From contig NC_090177.1 in assembly GCF_024679245.1 (NCBI RefSeq), forward strand, positions 39,077,303 to 39,141,302: a stretch of 64,000 bases of DNA, in the 5' to 3' direction. The notes below the pieces were generated by a model. That model saw only the letters and a program-made list of their open reading frames with translations. It was not told the DNA's origin and did no database searches. Below are positions 33,284 to 44,290 of the stretch, piece after piece; the stretch's first letter is position 1, and the number at the start of each line of letters is the position of its first letter. Position numbers and translations under genes: made by a program. Origin of the DNA: Pseudorasbora parva. Lineage: Eukaryota > Chordata > Actinopteri > Cypriniformes > Gobionidae.

Positions 33284-35224
33284 CTGAGCACTAAAAGAGA
33301 GAAAAACCAATGTTAGATTAATTTGATACATTCAATTTAATTCAGTACTCCCACTGAATTCCCACTGAATAAATTTAGGAATACATCATGGCCACATCCT
33401 GTCCTCCTCTGACCCATTTAAATTTTTCTGCATGTCTCTGGTCAGTGACCTAAAAACCTTGAACAAAGCCATGAGTGATCCTACTACTTTAACTATATGA
33501 GAGCGGATTAGAACTCGGCCCATCAATGTGGCACCGCTTAACTGCCCGGGACTACGTGGAGGAGTTGTTTTTATTTTTCAAGGTGGCTTTAGTTTGGAGG
33601 ATCATATGGAGTTCGTCAGCATCTGCCATCATGCCACCTGTGACGTCCTGACACTCATGGATTGTGATGACGAGATTCGGCTGGTCATGCCACAGGGGGG
33701 ATTCCTGCTTGGCGGTGAAGGATTACATCAGCTGTGAATAGATGGATGGATCCTCTTTTATGTTGGGCAAAGTCCAAGAGGATTTCATTTCCAGCGTCCA
33801 GCCCCACCTAACATAGACCAACACCTCAGACCCAGAGCCCACACCCACTGCGAAAAAAGGAAGTTCGATTGCTTTAAGTTCCATCCAGCACAGTGTTGTC
33901 TTAGTCACCGACATCCCTGTCTATCACCAAGTCTGTCTCCAAACCCCAACTTCCTCTCTTGTTCGCTCTACCGAAGCAAACCATTTGTTCGTCACTTCCT
34001 TCGCTGTATCTCTTCAGCCATATGTCTCCGCCATGAAACCCAGATTGACCTTCAGACTTCCAGTCACCAGGTCCATGTTGGCATAAAGATTCCCTGGCTC
34101 CGCCTCATTCTTCCGAGACCTCAGCTCCCCTTCGGACCAGTTGGCTTCGCCCTGGCTCCTCACCCCACCGGCTCCACCAGCGCCACCGGGCTCCCTCGTC
34201 CCCACTGGCTCCTCCCTGGTCAGTCGTCGCTCCACCATTGCCACAGACTTTTGGGCTGACTTTTGTACCTTTTGGCTTGGCTTGTTCAGTTGGGGACACT
34301 AAAATTTTGATCTAAGTTTACAACTAAATATCCAAATAAAATGAATTACTAAATTAACTGTATCAACTATATCACTGATCTGCCCACATTGTCGCTGTAT
34401 ATGATAAATTGAAATGAGCTGATAACATCACCGTTTTCTTCAGAACGACTGTACAGCCAAATCAAATTTTGTTGCAATATTTTCCTGTTTATCACTGTAA
34501 AGCTGCTCTGAAACAATCGTCATTGTAAAAGCGTATGTAAATAAAGTTGACTTGACTGTTGGGTGCATTCCGTCCTTCCACCCCTATGGCTCCGTCAGGC
34601 TCCCTCATCCCTCAGGCTCCACCGCAGTCCTCACTCATCGTTGATTTGGTCCTCCGGTCTCTGGTTCCAGCTCAGCCGCTCGCCACCGGGACTCTGCCTT
34701 GGTCTCCAGGACCATGTCAGGGTCTATCGGACGTCACCTGGGCCTCACCATCTCCCTGCGTTACCTCAGTTGGTCGGACTCAAGTTTCCACCATGACTCT
34801 TGCCTCTATCAGTTCCACCATGGTTCACCATCTGGTAGTGTTTGTGTGTTGTGATTACTTGTGGTTTCATTTGCCTTCTATCCTATGGACTGTTTGATAT
34901 GTAATAAATATTTTTGTTGTGAATGTTTTGCAATATCTTATTATATTATATACATGACTATTAAATATATTAAAGCTATAAAATGGAAAATTAAAAAAAG
35001 AAAAATATGATGTTCAAAGATGTTCATCAGTGATTGTATATTTTATTTATTTACCTTTATTTTACCAGGAAGTCTCGTTGTGATTAAAATCTCTCTTACA
35101 AGAGAGACCTGGAGCATTGACACGTTGCATTGTGTGTGAGTGCATTTCGTTTTTTGATTTCACCAGAAAGAATAGTCTCTCTCCGTGGCATTAAGCGATA
35201 GAATGACATACTCGTCTGTGTGTG

Positions 35225-35258
<34 letters not shown>

Positions 35259-35316
35259 AGACTGTGCACGAACCCTGCCTACTTTGATTTGATTGGCCAT
35301 CCGAGCGCTGTTAGAC
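33284..35316 (-). other. tnni1 5' intron, composite repeats
   Basis: This part of the inferred 5' intron carries a Pro/Ser-rich coding-like dispersed repeat in two blocks (about 33520-34254 and 34557-34900), split by a cyprinid repeat (34255-34556). The Ala/Pro-rich open frames on both strands derive from this repeat. A (GT)n tract lies at 35219-35252. Confidence 0.5.
34255..34556 (-). repeat. Cyprinid dispersed repeat, reverse copy
   Basis: It carries GACTGTACAGCCAAATCAAA, TTGTTGCAATATTTTCCTGT, AAAGCTGCTCTGAAACAATC and GTTGACTTGACTG. This is the inverse of the unit at 8690-9278 in diverged form. It interrupts the Pro-rich repeat. Confidence 0.65.
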
Positions 35317-35738
35317 TAGCCTGACAAGCCAGACCCACATCAAGATGTTTGGTCTGGAAACTCTCCATTGACAGCTCAATCTGAGGGGCGGATAAACAGT
35401 TGTCTTTCAAACTCCCTCTGCACGTGATAGGATAGCGCTACAACCAACCAGAGCAACGAAGGTGAAGCAGAGCTAGTTCTCAGATTAAAGGGGGGGTGAA
35501 ATGCTGTTTCATGCATACTGATCTTTTTACACTGTTAAAGACTTGGAATCCCATACTAAACATAGACAAAGTTTCAAAAGTTAAGGTGGACGTTTGATGG
35601 GAGTATTTCTTTGTCAAAAATACTACTTCCGGTTAGTCATAAGTTTCGGCAAGTTTTTTTCGATCATGGGTCCACTTGACGTTAAAAGGTCGGAATTTCC
35701 TTGTATGGGCCGTACGGACAATTCTACCGGAAGAGCGT

Positions 35739-35771
<33 letters not shown>

Positions 35772-35850
35772 CGAAAGCAACAGGCTACGCCCATCAAAGC
35801 GGGGCTCGTAGGCTGCGCTGCACAGGTGATGTGACTTCAAGAAATTAACA

Positions 35851-36117
35851 ATGTCACCAAAAAAGTGCGTTTTTGGTTGCCAGACCAAGACAGTCCTGTA
35901 CAGATGGCCAAAAAAACCCGCGTTAAGGCAACAGTGGATGTAATTTGCTTTTCCGGATCAGCAACTGAGTTGCGCAAAGGTTTATGTCTGTTCACTGCAT
36001 TTCGGTGCCGACTGTTTCATAAACAAGGCCCAGCTCGACGCCGGATTTTCCAATCGCCTAATGCTGAAGGATGGAGCAGTCCCAACGATAAAGGTCCCAA
36101 CGTTAGAACCGCAGGCG
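35851..36117 (+). pseudogene. THAP-domain exon with one stop
   Basis: 89 codons from ATG to a donor GCG|GTGAGT. It shows the C2CH pattern: KCVFGC (Cys-x3-Cys) near the start and VCSLHF (Cys-x2-His) at about codons 47-52, with a Trp-bearing centre and a VPTI-type end. Codon 31 is TAA (35941-35943), so the copy is inactive. THAP domains bind DNA and occur in P-element and Kolobok transposases. Confidence 0.7.
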
Positions 36118-36564
36118 GTGAGTGAGACTGCTTCAAATGTCTGTGTTTTTTTGCCTATGCCCATCAAGTAGCCCAAACATGATCACGTATAGTTAATTGA
36201 TCAATGGAGCATGCGATGTGTAGTGCGTGTACATTTGTTTAGCTGGCCACTATATGTGTAACTTTATGTTTGTGTATTGTAAAAGCACTCCAAACAACAA
36301 TACACAAAGAGTGGGGAAACATGTTGAACTAAATAAGCGTGCTTCTTCATTCAAATGCGCTACTATTCCGTGTCTTTCTATGTAAACACTAGCCTGCGGT
36401 GCAAAACCAGTCCGCTTACTACAGTTGTCTACACAAACCACGCGTAAACACACACACACACACGTGCACAACTGCACTTCCCACATGTACACCTTCAAAG
36501 ACAAAAATACGACGATATAATTCAAGTATAAATATGTAAATAACACAAGTCGCTAAGCATATTA

Positions 36565-36699
36565 TATAGTTAGTGTATAACTTGTACCACATAGAGACGT
36601 CCTGCTCTAGTCGTTTTTTTGCTGCTGCTCCTGTTCAACTGCAGCCTCTGGGTCTGATTCCGGATCATAGATGTATGGCTGTATCTGATTAAAAGCCAT
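36565..36699 (-). pseudogene. P2X7-like N-terminal exon, frameshifted
   Basis: From an ATG at 36699 it reads MAFNQIQPYIYDPESDPEAA, Gln-rich, then stops at 36607. In the next frame, after an A-run, it continues RLEQDVSMWYK. The IQPYxYxPES and RLxQDVSxW motifs resemble the fish proteins annotated as P2X purinoceptor 7-like (cytosolic domain only). I infer a shared origin. The short frame is broken. Confidence 0.5.
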
Positions 36700-37342
36700 A
36701 TTTTTATTTTGAATAAAGTTTTTTCCCGCTGTTAGGGATGACACAGCTTTACGACGCACTCGACTCAACACAATAGCAGCAGCGAGCACACGTCATTATT
36801 TAGCTCCGCTCACACGACACGCCCCCACCCGCTCGGCTTTTTTCGGAAAGACTCGGAAAAGCGCATCTTTCTTATATAATTATAAAAAAAATAAAGACTT
36901 TTCGGAGATATCCAGGATGCAATGCTACTCTATAGGTACTCAAGATAGACATGACACTGACTGAAACTGAGTGTTTCACCCCCCCTTTAAACATTCGCCG
37001 TATCCGGTCGGCAAAAATCTGAACACATCTTCCCTTTTTAAGAATGACTTCAGTGCCGTTCTTTGTTCTTTTCTCAGAGAAAAGCTGAACTCCAAGTCTT
37101 CCAGAGTCGAGGTCAAAGCTGATCCGAAAGACCGCCGTTCGCCAGTTTCTGTGTTTACTAGAAGCACACAAACGCAACTCGGCCGTCGTCATTATGGCCC
37201 CGCCCACCGACTCTATACATGATGTGATTGGCCCGACCAGAGTTTTGCGTTTACAGCTCAGAAGTGTATTGAGAGTTGCTAGACGATACTCGCGGGCAGA
37301 TTAAATTTGCTGCCACTAGGGTGCGTCTAGATTTCTAGGCTA

Positions 37343-37999
37343 CTGTTAGACCACATTCGCTTCGACTGCCTGTTCAGCCTCAAATTCTGTTCCTGTCAAT
37401 CACGCGGTGTCAAACAATTATACTGCATGAGGGAGGGCCGAGCTAACTCTCTCTCACACACACACACACATACACACACACACACACACACACAGAGTGA
37501 GGCAGCAAGCGTGGCAAGCGCAGCACACGCAGCAACTCGGCAAAAAGGTGCTTTTCAGAACAACGCGCGGGGCATAACAGCTTTGATGTCAAGTAGGGGG
37601 CCACAAAATATATTATCCCTCGGTCTGCAAATTTGAGACCCTGGATTAGACGGTCAAATTATAGCTTTTTTCTATAGTCATGTCCTGCACCCAACTTCGG
37701 ATATGCATGTTTTCCCATAAGATACTGTAATGCAGCATGATAACCCATATTATCTTACAATCATGATAGACGTTGGTAGGCTAATTATAAAAAAATTAAT
37801 TCAGGTTGATTGGGGCACTTTTTGCTATTGAAAAGGCTATTAATAAGACAATTAAAATGTATGTAAGTTAAATATAGAAAAGTATTCAACTAACAACAAG
37901 AGTTGTGTTTTAATGGGTATCAAAAAAGGTTTACTTATAGTCTATTAATAAATATGCTAAATGATTAGTATAGATTTCCCATCATTAGAAGCATCTTAC
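37343..37999. other. tnni1 5' intron, promoter-proximal
   Basis: (CA)n at 37456-37492, otherwise unremarkable up to the inferred tnni1 first exon. Confidence 0.45.
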
Positions 38000-38040
38000 C
38001 TTACAGTGTGGGATTGTATCGTGTTGTCCTCAGACTGATT
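38000..38040 (-). other. tnni1: tnni1 non-coding exon 1 (inferred)
   Basis: The strong donor AAG|GTAAGATG (exon edge 38000) lies 27-36 bp past a TATA-like TTAAATAAGG (38067-38076), so a 5' UTR exon starting near 38040 fits. The resulting intron would be about 4.7 kb. No transcript evidence is available. Confidence 0.5.
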
Positions 38041-38066
38041 ATTGATAACAGAATAGAGATGCGCTC

Positions 38067-38076
38067 CCTTATTTAA
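38067..38076 (-). promoter_or_regulatory. tnni1: TATA-like box of tnni1
   Basis: TTAAATAAGG about 27 bp upstream of the inferred start. The same AT-rich core would also suit a MEF2-type factor, as expected for a muscle gene. The call is by position and consensus. Confidence 0.4.
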
Positions 38077-38136
38077 CCCTCAGCGTCTCTGTATCTCTAA
38101 TCTGTCAGTGGAGGATATTATTAGAGCACAAATCTT

Positions 38137-38137
<1 letters not shown>

Positions 38138-38227
<90 letters not shown>
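38138..38227. repeat. (CT)n microsatellite
   Basis: About 45 uninterrupted CT units, about 60 bp upstream of the TATA-like box of tnni1. Such GA/CT tracts can form H-DNA or bind GAGA-type factors. Confidence 0.97.
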
Positions 38228-38231
<4 letters not shown>

Positions 38232-38719
38232 GGTTTATCTCATGGCACCACAGCTCTTTACTATCTGTCTGTCTGCCGTGCCAGTGGACCATCACTAGTC
38301 TGGTGTATCTGCTCAGAGCTGATTGTTCTGCCCCGCTGTGAAATGTCAATATACTGTGGCTCCAAAAAGTATCTGGACACTTAAGCCACTCTTAATGTCG
38401 GAATGTCAATGTGTTAGAAAAATATCCAACCAAGTGGCAACTGCAAACAAAAGGTGCTAGAGATTTTCTCAAGACTAAAGGTGCGGTCACATTAACCGCG
38501 GCTCATCAGAATTTTGTGGGCGAAATTGAGTAATCACAACAGGAATCTGTGGGATCAGGAGTCTTGCATGAGAGTGGGTTCCCCTTGTTTTCCACCGGGT
38601 GTAGTCTATGTGTACTTGTAGTTCTCTTTGTAAGGACCTGTTTGAGTTGTAGACCATTGGAGTGAGGACAGAGTGAGTGAACCTTTTGGCCAGTCCTCAC
38701 TTTCTGATACCCCTTTAAA

Positions 38720-38967
38720 GAGGCTGTTTGAGTTTTGGTTTTAGGGATAATGTTATGGTTGGGGTATTAGTTAGGCAGGAGTAAGGTGTGTGTGTGTGTC
38801 CTGGTGGGGAACCTGAACGCAGACTGATTCATAGGGAAACAAGCTGGTGATGGGTAGGTTTAGATTAAGGGTTAGTGTATGGGGAGAGAATATACCGTCT
38901 GTACACTATAAAAACCATTACGTCTATGGAGAGTCACCACAAAGATAGTGAATTAGACGTGCCTGTG

Positions 38968-39028
<61 letters not shown>

Positions 39029-39060
39029 GTGTGCGTGTGTGTGTGTGTGTATGCTTTAAA
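38720..39060. repeat. Dispersed repeat with (GT)n
   Basis: GGTGATGGGTAGGTTTAG, TATAAAAACCATTACGTCTA and TGGAGAGTC blocks recur at 46040-47120. They are followed here by a long imperfect (GT)n at 38964-39050. Confidence 0.7.
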
Positions 39061-39289
39061 TCCAGCACCTGTTAAGCAGCAGGGCACCATTCCCCCTGAA
39101 TTCTCTCCTCTTCTCATATCTCCCTGCAGCGGTTAAGCATCTCGCGTCAAGCCTTCATCCACTCATGCTGACCTAGAAAAACACCAATAATGAATGATGT
39201 CTCATTTCATGTATGCTATGTGAATGTCCATTATTAATCACTATACTTCTTACATCTAATTGAATATGTGCTCATGTCCATACATTTAC

Positions 39290-39830
39290 AGAAATTAACC
39301 CAAACCCAGACTCGTCCATCGGATTACCAGACAGAGAAGCGTGATTGCTCACTCCAGAGAACACATCTCTGCTCTAGAGTCCAGTGGTGGCGTGCTTTAC
39401 TCCACTGCATCCCACACTTTGCATTGCACTTGGTGATGTAAGGCTTGGGTAAGACTTGGATGAGCTGCTCGGCCATGTAAACCCATTCCATGAAGCTCTC
39501 TACACACTCATCGTGAGCTAATCTGAAGGCCACATGAAATTTGGAGGATCTGTAGCTATACCTACTCACTGGTAGTTGACACCACTAACAGTTGACCGTG
39601 GAATATTTAGTAGTGAGAAAATTTCACGAATGGACTTATATCACAGATGGCAACCTATCACGGTACCACGCTTGAGGCCCTGAGAGCGACCCATTCTTTC
39701 ACTAATGTTTGTAGGAGCGTCTGAATGCCTAGTCCTTGATTTATACACCTGTGGCAAAGTGATTGGGACACCTGAACTCAATGATTTGGAGGGGTGTGCC
39801 AATACTTTAATGCAATTTAAATTATATATA
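39290..39830 (-). pseudogene. Tc1-like transposase relic
   Basis: The minus-strand reading contains HHWTLEQRCVLWSEQSRFSV, the typical region around the first catalytic Asp (WSDESRF), here Glu-Gln. The 3' flank reads like a fish Tc1 terminus (GAGTTCAGGTGTCCCAATCA on the minus strand). It has multiple stops and is not functional. Confidence 0.6.
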
Positions 39831-40081
39831 AATAAAATAGTTTATACATACATAGGCCATGTATGTGTGTGTATTAAAATATACATAATAAACTACTTAT
39901 ACAGTACTCATATTATGTAAGCACAAAACTTTTATTTGTGTGTGATTAACCCTGATTAAACAATTTGACAGCACTAATTTATATTATATTATATTTATTA
40001 TATTATATTATATTAATTATATTATATTATAATTTGCTGCACTGTAAAATTTCTTCACACAAGTCTTCCTCATGATGTCTG

Positions 40082-40288
40082 CACTGTAAAAAAAAAAAAA
40101 AAAAGGCCCAAATGTAAATGTTCGAGTGACTGATCACATCTAATTTTTTCAGTTGGCCAAATTTAATTTCAGTTAACTAAATGGCATCAATTCACAGAAA
40201 TTCAATTTGGCCAACTGATGTGGCTAAATTTAGATGTGCTCAGTCACTCGAACATTCCCGATTGGAGACATTAATGTTTTTTACAGTG
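40082..40288. mobile_element. Palindromic MITE
   Basis: The ends CACTGTAAAAAA and TTTTTTACAGTG enclose inner arms with TGTTCGAGTGACTGA, TCTAA and TTGGCCAAATT against AATTTGGCCAA(C) and CAGTCACTCGAACA. 207 bp, no ORF. Confidence 0.8.
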
Positions 40289-40817
40289 TGAGTTAGTCTG
40301 CCCTCTGCTGGAGATCTTGTTAATTGTGTCATGCAAACTTTTCTGTCAGCCAGCCTCACTTGACCTAAAATACTCAATAAATTACCAATACATTAGCAAG
40401 TTCACGGTTCTCTGAAGTTGGTTAATGGTCGCATGGCCACATATGAACAAATATATATTCATATTTTTTGTGTTTTATTTAGATTTTTTAATTTATTCAT
40501 TATTTTTCATAATAATTTCATTATTAGCTTTTGATCAAATCACCATGATTCCTTGTTTGTGAAATCCTGTGAAATATTGAATGTAATATAATAAACTAAA
40601 TATACTAATATAAACTAATATAATAAATGAAAGTTAACTTTAGTATAGGGTCCAAATCCTACAATGAACTAGTTGATTATTAGCATAGGATATTGTCTGT
40701 TTATTAGCACTTATAAAGCACATATATAATAGAATAGAAATAATGCCTTATTCTGCGTGATAATATTTTACATCCTTTAATCATACCCAATACCTAAACT
40801 TAATAACTACCCTACTA

Positions 40818-42372
40818 CAGGGAGTGCAGAATTATTAGGCAAGTTGTATTTTTGAGGATTAATTTTATTATTGAACAACAACCATGTTCTCAATGAACAC
40901 AAAAAACTCATTAATATCAAAGCTGAATATTTTTGGAAGTTTTAGTTTTTAGTTTTAGCTATTTTAGGGGGATATCTGTGTGTGCAGGTGACTATTACTG
41001 TGCATAATTATTAGTCAACTTAACAAAAAACAAATTTATACCCATTTCAATTATTTATTTTGACCAGTGAAACCAATATAACATCTCAACATTCACAAAT
41101 ATACATTTCTGACATTCAAAAACCAAACAAAAACAAATCAGTGACCAATATAGCCACCTTTCTTTGCAAGGACACTCAAAAGCCTGCCATCCATGGATTC
41201 TGTCAGTGTTTTGATCTGTTCACCATCAACATTGCGTGCAGCAGCAACCACAGCCTCCCAGACACTGTTCAGAGAGGTGTACTGTTTTCCCTCCTTGTAA
41301 ATCGCACATTTGATGATGGACCACAGGTTCTCAATGGGGTTCAGATCAGGTGAACAAGGAGGCCATATCATTAGATTTTCTTCTTTTATACCCTTTCTTG
41401 CCAGCCACGCTGTGGAGTACTTGGACGCGTGTGATGGAGCATTGTCCAGCATGAAAATCATGTTTTTCTTGAAGGATGCAGACTTCTTCCTGTACCACTG
41501 CTTGAAGAAGGTGTCTTCCAGAAACTGGCAGTAGGACTGGGAGTTGAGCTTGACTCCATCCTCAACGCGAAAAGGCCCCACAAGCTCATCTTTGATGATA
41601 CCAGCTCAAACCAGTACTCCACCTCCACCTTGCTGCCGTCTGAGTCGGACTGGAGCTCTCTGCCCTTTACCAATCCAGCCACGGGCCCATCCATCTGGCC
41701 CATCAAGACTCACTCTCATTTCATCAGTCCATAAAACCTTAGAAAAATCAGTCTTGAGATATTTCTTGGCCCAGTCTTGACGTTTCAGCTTGTGTGTCTT
41801 GTTCAGTGGTGGTCGACTTTCTGCCTTTCTTACCTTGGCCATGTCTCTGAGTATTGCACACCTTGTGCTTTTGGGCACTCCAGTGATGTTGCAGCTCTGA
41901 AATATGGCTAAACTGGTGGCAGGTGGCATCTTGGCAGCTGCACTCTTGACTTTTCTCAGTTCACGGGCAGTTATTTAGCGCCTTGGTTTTTCCACACGCT
42001 TCTTGCGACCCTGTTGACTATTTTGAATGAAACGCTTGATTGTTCGATGATCACGCTTCAGAAGCTTGGCTACTTTAAGACTGCTGCATCCCTCTGCAAT
42101 ATATCTCACTATTTTTGACTTTTCTGAGCCTGTCAAGTCCTTCTTTTGACCCATTTTGCCAAAGGAAAGGAAGTTGCCTAATAATTATGCACATCTGATA
42201 TAGGGTGTTGATGTCATTAGACCACACCCCTTCTCATTACAGAGATGCACATCACCTAATATGCTTAATTGGTAGTAGGCTTTCCAGCCTATACAGCTTG
42301 GAGTAAGACAACATGCATAACGAGGATGATGTGGTCAAAATACTCATTTGTCTAATAATTCTGCACTCCCTG
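40818..42372 (-). mobile_element. Tc1-like element, 1555 bp, TA-flanked
   Basis: Both ends begin CAGGGAGTGCAGAATTATTA (inverted) and are bordered by TA (40816-40817 and 42373-42374), as Tc1/mariner insertion gives. It carries one full-length transposase frame on the minus strand. The surrounding 40620-40815 and 42375-42470 is the split target repeat. Confidence 0.95.
41138..42154 (-). pseudogene. Tc1-like transposase with two stops
   Basis: One continuous 339-codon frame from ATG 42154 with no frameshift, but with nonsense codons near 41975 (TAA) and 41607 (TGA, probably from TGG). The N-terminus has a helix-turn-helix with GCSSLKVAKLLKRDHRTIKR. The catalytic domain shows WTDEMRV (Asp 1), FMLDNAPSHAS (Asp 2) and SPDLNPIENLW (Glu). 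I count 37 residues between the second Asp and the Glu (DD37E type). The C-terminus ends near LLSVLAKKGGYIGH. It would be active-looking apart from the two stops. Confidence 0.9.
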
Positions 42373-42379
42373 TAACTAA

Positions 42380-43189
42380 TAAACAGTAGTTTATTGAGAC
42401 AAAAGTTGTAGTAAATAGTGAAAATTGGACACTAATCCAGAGTGTGACTGATAAATAATTTATAATAATGATTTCTAAAGTTATATCTTTGGCAGCTGGA
42501 CATCATTCACATGTATAACACCATACATCTGAATGACGTCACGGTCTTAGAGACCATAAATAGACAGCTGAAATGCAGGCATTGTGACGCAGCATCTCGC
42601 TCTCGCTCATGGAAGAGGGTTGCATACGTAACCTTACACACTCCTTTTCAAGTGCAGGACGATATGAGTTTTAATAGACGAATGTTTGATGGCTGTTAAA
42701 ACTCAAGTGCAGCTTTAGTTTCCTGGAGGATTCACACTTTATTGACCCGTAGCTGCAAAGGGAAGATCTGTTTTGTGTTTATTAAAGGGGAAGTTTACTT
42801 CAAAATGAAAATGTCATGATCTTTTTCTCACCCCCATCTCATCCAAGACGTTCATTTTCTTTCTTCTGTGGAAAATACGTTTTTTGAGGAAAATATTTCA
42901 TTTTTCTCCATAAAATGGACGTGGCAACCAAGATAAGGAAGGTGTTGAATTAATGCAGTTTTAAAGACGTGAACATCTTGAGGACATGACCAGGAACACA
43001 CGAGCAGAAGATTAAAGAGGCGTGTTGAACCCGTCAGGCTCTCACTCGGCTGCTATTTTAACACAGTCTACACACACACTGGCTCTCTGCTCCTCACATG
43101 CCTCTGTCAGTGACGCACAGAATCTTCTGGAATGTGAGAGACAGGACAACTGCAGTCAAGGGGAAACAAATATCACTAATTTACTGTGT
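42380..43189. other. Intergenic, no clear gene
   Basis: A fragment near 42780-42850 resembles a common fish repeat (AAAATGTCATGATCTTTTTC). Nothing else recognised. Confidence 0.4.
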
Positions 43190-43857
43190 AAACATAGACT
43201 GTAAAATAAATATGTACGTGTCCATGACATTACCCATAGGGTTCTGAAGAACAGTGCTGAAGCATAAAGCAGAGACTGTAATGTATTGACGGACCTTTGC
43301 AATAGTAGGCTCCTTTAAGAGACCCAAGACTGGGGAGGGAGTTCCTGTTTTTCCCTCTGGGGGATTGAATATGTGTTTTAGTCAATTAAGTGGCATTCTA
43401 TGGCTGAATGAAGTTGTACGTTCTACACTGCCTGATACTTCAGTAAAGTTCCTAAACTTGTGACGTCTCCTCCAGTTATTCAAGTATATTACAGAGACGA
43501 GCCGTCGCCATCTTGGATGAAAGCGCTCAGATGACAGAAAATGGGCAAAGAGGCGGGACGTGGGCGGAGCTGAGGTGACGCAATGACTAACAGACAGCAG
43601 ACAAATGGCAATCCACCTGTCACTCAAAGTGGCCACGCCCTTAATTATGCAGAAACTTAAAGGAATTCTCAACCGTTTTTAGAAATAGGGCTTATTCACC
43701 TTCTTTCCTACATTTAGATATGTGGGCAAATGCATTTTTGTCTCAGTGCATGCATTGTTTTAGTTTGGCAGGGTCGCCGCTAGCTTAGCTTAGCATAATG
43801 AATGGAATCCTATGTTGCCAGCTAGCATGTCCAGAGTAAAAGTGATCCAAACCCCCC

Positions 43858-43889
<32 letters not shown>

Positions 43890-43940
43890 ACTCGCCTAAT
43901 TACTTCTTGTGGCCTGCATTTTCACAATGAGTACAAATAG

Positions 43941-44195
43941 CGATGCAGATTAAGACCAGGCAATTTCCTAAGCAGATATTGACATGGGACTATATTATGG
44001 GGAAGCACAGGCGAAGCACTGCTACTTGGGCGCAGATTTCACGCGACACACTGCGATTGCTCATCAGCCGGAGGACGTGAGGATGAGAGCCGTGATATCT
44101 CTGCGCCCAAGTAGCAGTGCTTCGCCTGTGCTTCCCCATAATATAGTCCCACGTCAATATCTGCCTAGGAAATTGCCTGGTCTTAAACTGCATCG
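43941..44195. repeat. 255-bp foldback nested in the THAP element
   Basis: The arms 43941-44035 and 44101-44195 are inverted copies, 95 bp with about three mismatches, and a 65-bp loop. The element's other terminal repeat reads straight through the equivalent point (ACAAATAG then ACCTTT), so the foldback is a later insertion. ATAG is present on both sides. Confidence 0.85.
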
Positions 44196-44290
44196 CTATA
44201 GACCTTTATCACAACTTCCGCGTTTGAGACCGGAAATACGTGTCAGTTGTGGTAACGTACTTCCGCCCCGCACTTTCCACAGCTAAACAA

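Larger units (their letters stand above)
35489..36986. mobile_element. Inner TTAA-flanked Kolobok-like element
   Basis: The termini AGGGGGGGTGAAA and TTTCACCCCCCCT are exact over 13 bp, with TTAA on both sides (35485-35488 and 36987-36990). TTAA duplication plus an N-terminal THAP domain suggests the Kolobok superfamily. It holds a THAP exon on the plus strand and a P2X7-like exon on the minus strand. It sits inside the outer 9-bp-TSD element. A (GA)n tract lies at 35741-35772. Confidence 0.75.
35317..37342. mobile_element. Outer element, 9-bp TSD, RecQ-like fragment
   Basis: CTGTTAGAC flanks both sides (35308-35316 and 37343-37351). The ends TAGCCTGACAAGCCAGACCC and, reversed, TAGCCTAGAAATCTAGACGC form an imperfect ~22-bp inverted repeat. 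Minus-strand sequence at 36976-37167 encodes FSLRKEQRTALKSFLKREDV and FRFLPTGYGECL. This resembles the Q-motif and Walker A (LPTGxGKS) of RecQ-family helicases, with the Walker lysine lost. The reading continues across the inner insertion site. A truncated sister lies at 56446-56770. Confidence 0.75.

Noticed and set aside
35865..36125. 86-codon frame overlapping the THAP exon
   Set aside because: It is out of frame with the C2CH pattern and has no motif. The THAP reading from 35851 explains the sequence.
44240..44290. Longer start for the THAP ORF
   Set aside because: The upstream codons use a non-ATG start. The ATG at 44291 places the first Cys at the usual distance for a THAP domain.
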